NCBI GenBank assembly: GCA_900763355.1
Contig: CAAFJY010000194.1
Coordinates: forward strand, 1 to 8,467
Reading direction: 5' to 3'
DNA from: Clostridia bacterium
GTDB taxonomy: Bacteria; Bacillota; Clostridia; Oscillospirales; Butyricicoccaceae
Length of the DNA stretch: 8,467 bases
Below are positions 1-4,373 of this stretch, in pieces. A program made the position numbers and the translations under genes. Numbering within the stretch: the stretch's first letter is position 1; the number at the start of each line of letters is the position of its first letter. The notes beneath the pieces were generated by a model, which was given only the letters and a program-made list of their open reading frames with translations, had not been told where the DNA came from and searched no databases.

Positions 1-39
1 CGCAGGCGCGCCGGGGCGAAAAGATTTCCTGGATCTTCC

Positions 40-822
40 TCAGCTCAGCCACTGGAAGCCCATGATGACGGCCCCCAGCACCACCAGCACCACGCCGGTG
101 GCCCGGTTGAGGGTCTTGGGCGAAGCCCGGTTGGCAAAGACGGCGGCAATGCGCGCCCACAGGAGGGTGAACACCACGCACAGGGCGAAGACCAGCCAGT
201 CGGGCTGGCCGCCGATGGAAAAATGGCTCACCGCGCCGGTGAGTGCGGTAAAGGTCATGATGAACACGCTGGTGCCCACGGCGGTCTTGAGCTCATAGCC
301 CAAAACGGAGGTGAGGATGAGCAGCATCATCATGCCGCCCCCCGCGCCGATGAACCCGCAGATAAAGCCGATGAGCACCCCGCACACCACCGACTGGACC
401 GCCCGTTTTTTGGCAGAGACTCCGGCCATGGCCTCCTTGGTGGTCATCACCGGCCGGAGGATGAACTTGACCCCCAGGAGGAAGGTCATGAACACCGAAA
501 ATCCCCCCATGGTCTGGGCGGGGACCAGGCTGGCCACATAGCTGCCCACCACGGTGAAGGCGAGGACGCTGACCATCATGATCAGCCCGTTTTTGATGTC
601 GAGATTCTTGTTTTTTCCATAGGTATAGGCCGAAACGGCGCTGGCCAGCACGTCGGAGGACAGGGCGATGCCCACCGCCATATAGGGGTCCATCCCCAAA
701 AAGGTGATGAGCATGGGGCTGATGACGGCGGCGGCGCTCATCCCCGCAAAGCCGGTGCCCAGACCGGCCCCCATCCCCGCGAAAAAGGTCACCAGCACGG
801 TGAACCAAAGATTGGCGGTCAT
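40..822 (-). CDS. TauE/SafE family sulfite/anion exporter-like permease
   Basis: A 260-residue integral membrane protein of the TauE/SafE (formerly DUF81) family. Known members export sulfite, sulfoacetate or related organosulfur anions, but most are uncharacterised, so the substrate here is unknown. The sequence shows about eight hydrophobic segments and the family's internal duplication: a Gly-rich stretch near residues 16-35 (GMGAGLGTGFAGMS) and a second near 149-165 (GFICGFIGAGGGMMM), each followed by a conserved small-residue helix (AVGIALSSD; AVGTSVFIM). Length is typical. The start ATG is preceded by AGGAGG (830-835, minus strand) at 7-base spacing, inside the end of the upstream marR-type gene; the two genes overlap by ATGA, so translation is probably coupled. 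Co-transcription with a MarR regulator suggests ligand-induced export. Family assignment is firm; substrate is not. Confidence 0.9.
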   Translation of the reverse strand: MTANLWFTVLVTFFAGMGAGLGTGFAGMSAAAVISPMLITFLGMDPYMAVGIALSSDVLASAVSAYTYGKNKNLDIKNGLIMMVSVLAFTVVGSYVASLVPAQTMGGFSVFMTFLLGVKFILRPVMTTKEAMAGVSAKKRAVQSVVCGVLIGFICGFIGAGGGMMMLLILTSVLGYELKTAVGTSVFIMTFTALTGAVSHFSIGGQPDWLVFALCVVFTLLWARIAAVFANRASPKTLNRATGVVLVVLGAVIMGFQWLS

Positions 823-1259
823 TTGACTTCCTCCTTCAGCAAAACGTCGAGATTGCGGTCCATCCGGTCCATGGCCTGTTCAAAAGCGGCCCGCAGCTCC
901 GGGGGCGTGTCGGCCCACAGGGCGCGGAAAAACCGGGTCTGGACCTTCCTCCCCCGCAGGATGATGGGCTGGGCCGTGTCCGTGCAGCAAAGACGGATCC
1001 GGCGGCGGTCTCCCGGGACCGGCTCCCGGCGGAGCAGGCCGTCCTGCACCAGGCGCTCCACGTTCACCGAGACCAGGCTGGCCGGGATGTGGCGCACCTC
1101 CACGATGTCCCCCGCCGTCTGATACCGGGGATTGTTTGCCAGAAACAGGAGAATATCCAGTGCCGTCTGGGACAAGCCCAGCTCCCGGCAGAGGGGCTTG
1201 CACAGCTGGGTATAGGCCTGGGAGAGCTTTTTGGGAAATTCCAACAGGGAAAGCTCCAC
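819..1259 (-). CDS. MarR family transcriptional regulator
   Basis: A 146-residue winged helix-turn-helix protein. The N-terminal helices (to about residue 28) and C-terminal helices (about 108-146) would form the dimer interface. Between them lie a helix-turn-helix (around residues 29-75, LSQTALDILLFL through ASLVSVNVERLVQDGLL) and a wing with the diagnostic PGDRRRIRL stretch. Length and layout fit MarR repressors, which bind palindromes as dimers and release DNA on binding a small molecule or on oxidation. The start is GTG at 1257-1259, chosen because GGGAGGG lies about 6 bases upstream; an ATG at 1276-1278 is out of frame. It is the first gene of an operon with the permease. A palindrome beside its promoter suggests autorepression. 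The inducing ligand cannot be read from sequence. Several Cys residues occur (including a Cys pair in the wing), so redox sensing is possible but unsupported. Confidence 0.9.
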   Translation of the reverse strand: MELSLLEFPKKLSQAYTQLCKPLCRELGLSQTALDILLFLANNPRYQTAGDIVEVRHIPASLVSVNVERLVQDGLLRREPVPGDRRRIRLCCTDTAQPIILRGRKVQTRFFRALWADTPPELRAAFEQAMDRMDRNLDVLLKEEVK

Positions 1260-1304
1260 GGTTCCCCCTCCCTTCCATTTCTTTTGAATTAGAACATTTC
1301 TCTT

Positions 1305-1317
1305 ATGAACCGTTCAT
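1305..1317. promoter_or_regulatory. Palindromic operator candidate for the MarR-type repressor
   Basis: Perfect inverted repeat ATGAAC-C-GTTCAT. It lies about 10 bases downstream of the -10 box of the minus-strand promoter, covering roughly +3 to +15, where a bound dimer would block initiation. A related half site (AGAAC, 1291-1295) lies nearby. Binding by the adjacent regulator is inferred from position and symmetry. Confidence 0.55.
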
Positions 1318-1326
1318 TTTTGAAGT

Positions 1327-1355
1327 ATTTTAGCTTTCTTTTTCGGAAAAGTCAA
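1327..1355 (-). promoter_or_regulatory. Sigma-70/SigA promoter of the marR-permease operon
   Basis: Read on the minus strand: -35 TTGACT (1350-1355), a 17-base spacer, -10 TAAAAT (1327-1332). Both boxes are 5/6 matches to consensus at ideal spacing. The predicted transcript would start near 1320 and carry a leader of about 60 bases before the GTG start. Confidence 0.75.
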
Positions 1356-1386
1356 GGGCTTTTTCGGGAATAAGGCCCGTTTTTTT
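1356..1386 (+). terminator. Terminator-like hairpin in the leader of the lipoprotein gene
   Basis: GGGCTTT (1356-1362) pairs with AAGGCCC (1372-1378) with one G-T wobble; the 9-base apical region can add two A-T pairs around CGGG. It is followed by G and seven T residues (1380-1386). The form is that of an intrinsic terminator on the plus strand, but no plus-strand gene precedes it. It lies 41 bases before the lipoprotein start, so it could be a leader attenuator or an insulator against reverse transcription. Stability was not calculated. Confidence 0.4.
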
Positions 1387-1427
1387 GCACAAACTAGGGT
1401 CAAAACGCGCGACGAGGAGGAATCATC

Positions 1428-2018
1428 ATGAAAAAACGCACGGCCGCGGCCCTTTTGGCCGCACTGCTTTTGCTCACCCTGGCCGCCTGCGGCAAGGACA
1501 AGAACCCCGACGCCGGGAAGGATCCCGGGGCGGTCAACCCCAACACCGGGGAGGAAAATCAGCCCGGCGCGGGCACGGGCACCGACGGCAGCGCCATCCC
1601 CGACGGCACCTCGGACCAGGAGCCGGTCTTCCCCGATTCTCTCGCCCAGAGCGGGGCGGAGGTGACGGTGGACGACCTGATCTCCACCCTGGGTCTGCGG
1701 GAGACCGACCTGGACACCGCTATGAAGGACGTCTCCACCGTGGGAGACAGTGTCTCCGGTGCACGGACTTATCGTCACCGGCTGCTGGGGCAGGACGCCG
1801 ACGTGTCCTATGCCTTTGACCGGGAGGGGAAGATCTCCACCGTCACCATCGACCCCGGCGAGGACGCCCTCGACCGCTGGCGCACCCAGCTTTCCGACAC
1901 CCTCCGGGCCCAGGCGGTGGAGGGCGAGACCGACACCTGGACCTATGGCGAGAGCCGCATCTGGATGACCGAAAAGGGCGGAAAACACGTCATCGTCCTG
2001 GAAAAGTCCCGGGACTGA
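1428..2018 (+). CDS. Putative lipoprotein of unknown function
   Basis: A 196-residue predicted membrane-anchored lipoprotein. It has a type II signal peptide: MKKR, a hydrophobic core of about residues 5-18 and a lipobox L18-A19-A20-C21, with Cys21 as the lipidation site. Residues 22 to about 65 form a Gly/Pro/Asp/Asn-rich flexible linker. The remainder (about 70-196) looks like one small alpha/beta domain, or two similar halves, each a helix followed by strands: LLGQDADVSYAFD with GKISTVTI, then DTWTYGESRIWM with KHVIVLEK. That pattern loosely recalls the BLIP/BamE-like or PepSY-like extracytoplasmic folds, but I do not recognise a family. The ATG has GAGGAGG (1414-1420) 7 bases upstream. 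It diverges from the marR-type gene across a 168-base gap and appears monocistronic, ending at a strong terminator. No clear promoter could be found for it. Confidence 0.8.
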   Translation: MKKRTAAALLAALLLLTLAACGKDKNPDAGKDPGAVNPNTGEENQPGAGTGTDGSAIPDGTSDQEPVFPDSLAQSGAEVTVDDLISTLGLRETDLDTAMKDVSTVGDSVSGARTYRHRLLGQDADVSYAFDREGKISTVTIDPGEDALDRWRTQLSDTLRAQAVEGETDTWTYGESRIWMTEKGGKHVIVLEKSRD

Positions 2019-2026
2019 GCCCGGGA
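2007..2026 (+). repeat. Small inverted repeat spanning the lipoprotein stop codon
   Basis: TCCCGGG (2007-2013), 6-base loop, CCCGGGA (2020-2026). The loop contains the TGA stop (2016-2018). It lies 8 bases before the main terminator stem and could add to 3'-end protection; without its own T tract it is not a terminator. Confidence 0.35.
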
Positions 2027-2034
2027 AACGAAAA

Positions 2035-2076
2035 GCGTCCCCGTCCGCACTTTGCGGACGGGGACGCGGTTTTTTC
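2035..2076. terminator. Bidirectional intrinsic terminator
   Basis: Perfect 15-bp stem: GCGTCCCCGTCCGCA (2035-2049), loop CTT, and its exact complement (2053-2067), then GG and six T residues (2070-2075) for the plus strand. On the other side AAAA (2031-2034) gives a T run when read from the minus strand. It sits between the convergent lipoprotein and MATE genes, ending about 3 bases from the MATE stop, so it probably serves both. Confidence 0.9.
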
Positions 2077-2078
2077 TC

Positions 2079-3455
2079 TTACATCTCGTGGTTGGGGTTG
2101 TCGTCCACCGCCAGGGCGTGGATCCATTTTTTGCTGCGGAAGCGCCAGAGACACAGGGGCAGCTTGAGGAGATCCTCTGCGATGAAGGTCCCGCACACGA
2201 TCCACAAAAAGGGCAGCTTGACCCAATAGGCCAGCACATAGGTCACCGGGACGCTCCAGAACAGGGTCACCCCCACATCCAGCAGCATGGCCACCCGGGT
2301 GTCGCCCCCGGCCCGGAGGATGCCCACCACCAGCACATAGTTCAGCTGGCGCAGGGGGCACCAGCAGCAATAGAAGGCCAGGATCTGGGCGGTGAGGTTG
2401 GCGGTGTATTCGGTCTCCACCCCCATGAGGCCGATGATGGGCCACCGGGCGGCGAAAAGGGCCGCGCCCAGCACCGCCGCCATGGCGACGAAAATTTTCA
2501 AAATGCGCTTGGCGGTATCCTCCGCCTCCTCTCGCTTGCCTTGCCCGATGGCCTTGCCCACCAGAATACCGCAGGCATTGCAGGCTCCGACAAAAAAGAC
2601 AAAAACCAGGCTCTCAATGGACCCATAGAGGGTATAGGCGGCATAGTTCGCACTTCCCTGTCTTGCATAGATGACGGCATAAAGATTATATCCCACACAC
2701 CAGAGGGTCTCGTTGCAAATCACCGGAAAGGCTACCCGAAAGTATTTATTCAGAAAACCGCGGGAAACACTTTTCAGCTCCGCCAGGCCAAATATGGTGA
2801 AATGCTTTTGCCTAAGCCCGGCCAAGGTGAGCACCAGCAGCTGGACGATCTGCGAGATGACGGTGGCCAGAGCCGCGCCCCGGAGCCCCATTTCCGGCAA
2901 GCCCAGTCTGCCATAAATCAGGCAATAGTTGAGGCAGGAATTGACGCACACGGCGATACCGGAGTTGATGAGGGGGAGCCTTACATCCTCTACGCTGCGC
3001 CGGGCCATGGACATGATGGTGGCGGCCGCCACGGGCACCGAGCCGAAGCACACCACCCGGAGATACTGCTCCCCCGCCAGGCGGACGGCCTCTTCGCCGG
3101 TGAAAATACACATCATCTGATAGGGGAAGCAGGCGGCCAGGATGTTGAACCCCAGAGCCGCCAAGGTGCAGAAGATCAGCCCCAGAGAATAGGACCGGCG
3201 CACGCCCTTCTGGTCCCCCGCGCCCCAATATTGGGAAATGAGCACCGACCCGCCGGAGCAGAAGCCAAAGGTGATCATGTTGATGACCAGCATCCACCGG
3301 CTGCCGATGCCCACTGCCGAGGTGGCCACATTGCCCAGCCGGGCCACCATGGCCGTATCCACCAGGCTCCCGCAGGAGGAGAGCATATTCTGCAGAGCGA
3401 TGGGGACGGCTAGGGCCAGCATTCGTTTGTAAAAGCTCCCGCTGCCGGTTTTCAT
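2079..3455 (-). CDS. MATE family multidrug efflux transporter
   Basis: A 458-residue polytopic membrane protein of the MATE (multidrug and toxic compound extrusion) family, which exports cationic compounds or metabolites in exchange for sodium or protons. Length and roughly twelve hydrophobic segments in two similar halves fit the family. The first helix carries the typical P18 and the segment SLVDTAMVARLG (residues 30-41, with D33), followed by GSVLISQYWGAGD around residues 68-80, the conserved loop after helix 2. The second half begins near residues 230-260. The ATG start is preceded by AGGAG (3466-3470, minus strand) at 10 bases, and an extended -10 promoter lies further upstream. The gene seems monocistronic. 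No regulator adjoins it, and its divergent neighbour is the methionine operon, with which no functional link is evident. The substrate cannot be told. Confidence 0.92.
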   Translation of the reverse strand: MKTGSGSFYKRMLALAVPIALQNMLSSCGSLVDTAMVARLGNVATSAVGIGSRWMLVINMITFGFCSGGSVLISQYWGAGDQKGVRRSYSLGLIFCTLAALGFNILAACFPYQMMCIFTGEEAVRLAGEQYLRVVCFGSVPVAAATIMSMARRSVEDVRLPLINSGIAVCVNSCLNYCLIYGRLGLPEMGLRGAALATVISQIVQLLVLTLAGLRQKHFTIFGLAELKSVSRGFLNKYFRVAFPVICNETLWCVGYNLYAVIYARQGSANYAAYTLYGSIESLVFVFFVGACNACGILVGKAIGQGKREEAEDTAKRILKIFVAMAAVLGAALFAARWPIIGLMGVETEYTANLTAQILAFYCCWCPLRQLNYVLVVGILRAGGDTRVAMLLDVGVTLFWSVPVTYVLAYWVKLPFLWIVCGTFIAEDLLKLPLCLWRFRSKKWIHALAVDDNPNHEM

Positions 3456-3508
3456 GAGGGGGATGCTCCTTTCCTTTGCAGCCGTGCTGCTTCTTTGCGT
3501 TAAGAAAT

Positions 3509-3538
3509 ATCATAACACAGCCCGCCGCCCCGGCGCAA
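3509..3538 (-). promoter_or_regulatory. Promoter of the MATE gene (extended -10)
   Basis: Read on the minus strand: -10 TATGAT (3509-3514) preceded by TGT, forming an extended -10, with a weak -35 TTGCGC (3533-3538) at 18-base spacing. The leader would be about 45 bases and contains a 5-bp inverted repeat GCAGC-cgt-GCTGC (3478-3490) ahead of the ribosome binding site. Confidence 0.55.
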
Positions 3539-3584
3539 GGGATCGCCAAATTTCGGGCTGGATTTTTGTGGGGGCAAAAGCCGG

Positions 3585-3599
3585 TTTTTCCGGGAAAAA
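3585..3599. promoter_or_regulatory. Operator-like palindrome upstream of the methionine operon
   Basis: Perfect inverted repeat TTTTTCC-G-GGAAAAA, centred at 3592, about 32 bases upstream of the -35 box of the methionine operon promoter. It overlaps the first copy of a direct repeat, AGCCGGTTTT (3579-3588 and 3601-3610), whose copies are 22 bases apart, about two helical turns. This is the layout of a transcription factor site; the factor is unknown. Confidence 0.4.
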
Positions 3600-3623
3600 T
3601 AGCCGGTTTTCCGCCGTTTCCTA

Positions 3624-3652
3624 TTGCATTTTCCACAAAAACTTGGTATAAT
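3624..3652 (+). promoter_or_regulatory. SigA promoter of the methionine synthesis operon
   Basis: -35 TTGCAT (3624-3629), 17-base spacer, perfect -10 TATAAT (3647-3652). Transcription would begin near 3659, giving a leader of about 37 bases before the TTG start at 3696. This leader is too short for a SAM, T-box or cobalamin riboswitch. Confidence 0.8.
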
Positions 3653-3680
3653 TTTTATACTTTATGCCGAATCGGCCAGA

Positions 3681-3687
3681 GAGGAGG
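3681..3687 (+). promoter_or_regulatory. Ribosome binding site fixing a TTG start
   Basis: GAGGAGG, 8 bases before TTG at 3696-3698. It decides the start of the reactivation protein: the only longer in-frame start (TTG at 3624) is the -35 box itself and lies upstream of the predicted transcript start. Confidence 0.8.
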
Positions 3688-3695
3688 AGATCGCC

Positions 3696-4373
3696 TTGGA
3701 GCTGACCCTGTCCCATATCCCCCGGGACCAGGCCCTGCGCTATCTGGGCTATGGCGGGCGGGAGGTCCCGGACAACATCCAGGCCATGGTGGACCGGGCG
3801 CTGGCGGAGCTTTTTCCTCTGTGCCGGCCCCGGTATGTGTGGCGGGTCTTTGACCTGAAAAGCCCCGGCGAGGCCGTCCTGCGGGACAGCGGCCTGGCCT
3901 TCCCCGGCGGGGATGTGCCGGCCCTCTTGCGGGATTGCGGGCAGTGCGTGCTCATGGCCGTCACCCTGGGGGATGCGCCGGAGGGGCTCATCCGCCGCAC
4001 CCGGGTGCGCAGCCAGACCCGGGCTCTCATCCTGGACGCCTGTGCCAGCGCCGCCTGCGAGCAGGCCTGCGACCAGGTCCAGGCTCTCATCGAAGCCCAG
4101 CTGTGCCCCCGTCCCCCCTACCCCACCGACCGGTTCAGTCCGGGGTATGGGGATCTCCCCCTCTCCCTCCAGCCGGACATTCTCGCCCTGCTGGATGCCC
4201 CCCGGCAGATCGGTCTCACCGTCACCGAGACCTGTCTCCTCCTCCCGCGAAAATCGGTGACGGCTCTCTTTGGCCTGGCGGACCGGCCCCAGGGGAGCCG
4301 GGTCCTGGGCTGCGCCCGGTGCTCGCTCCGGGGATCATGTTCTTATCGAAAGGCAGGGATGCGCTGTGAATAA
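3696..4373 (+). CDS. Stand-alone reactivation protein for cobalamin-dependent methionine synthase
   Basis: A 225-residue protein homologous to the C-terminal activation domain of MetH, which uses SAM and an electron donor to remethylate cob(II)alamin formed when the cofactor oxidises. In E. coli it is part of MetH; here, as in Thermotoga maritima (TM0269), it is a separate, shorter polypeptide. The SAM-site motif R-x3-G-Y is seen at R146-Y151 (RFSPGYGDLPLSLQ), with the spacing of E. coli Arg1134/Tyr1139, followed by LTVTETCLLLPRKSVTALFG. The position matching E. coli Tyr1189 appears to be Phe192. The C terminus is unusual: C206-x2-C209-x5-C215-x8-C224. The start is TTG at 3696 with GAGGAGG upstream. 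It is the first gene of the operon and overlaps metH by 8 bases, which suggests a shared complex. Family is confident; a metal at the Cys cluster is conjecture. Confidence 0.88.
   Translation: MELTLSHIPRDQALRYLGYGGREVPDNIQAMVDRALAELFPLCRPRYVWRVFDLKSPGEAVLRDSGLAFPGGDVPALLRDCGQCVLMAVTLGDAPEGLIRRTRVRSQTRALILDACASAACEQACDQVQALIEAQLCPRPPYPTDRFSPGYGDLPLSLQPDILALLDAPRQIGLTVTETCLLLPRKSVTALFGLADRPQGSRVLGCARCSLRGSCSYRKAGMRCE

Noticed and set aside
17..37. Hairpin AAGAT-(7)-ATCTT downstream of the permease gene as its terminator
   Set aside because: A 5-bp AT-rich stem with a short T run is too weak to call, and the window edge is too close. Nothing else is seen in positions 1-39.
1303..1331. Promoter for the lipoprotein gene (TTATGA, 17-base spacer, TATTTT)
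   Set aside because: Only 3/6 and 4/6 matches to consensus; kept as a possibility in the attenuator finding but not called as a feature.
2560..2790. Slightly AT-richer patch inside the MATE gene as a sign of transfer or a mosaic gene
   Set aside because: The reading frame and membrane pattern are continuous; the shift is small and compatible with hydrophobic and lysine codons.
2052..3413. Open frame of 453 codons on the plus strand opposite the MATE gene
   Set aside because: His/Gly/Pro-rich translation without recognisable domains, crossing the terminator stem; a shadow of the MATE gene.
3624..3695. Longer N terminus for the reactivation protein starting at TTG 3624
   Set aside because: That TTG is the -35 box of a near-consensus promoter and has no ribosome binding site; TTG 3696 has GAGGAGG at good spacing.
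3541..3695. SAM-I, T-box or cobalamin riboswitch before the methionine operon
   Set aside because: The predicted leader is about 37 bases and no conserved riboswitch core was seen in the upstream gap.
4270..4365. 32-residue N-terminal extension of MetH from ATG 4270
   Set aside because: It lies inside the reactivation gene, is Gly/Arg-rich, and precedes the usual MetH N terminus, which fits GTG 4366 or ATG 4384.
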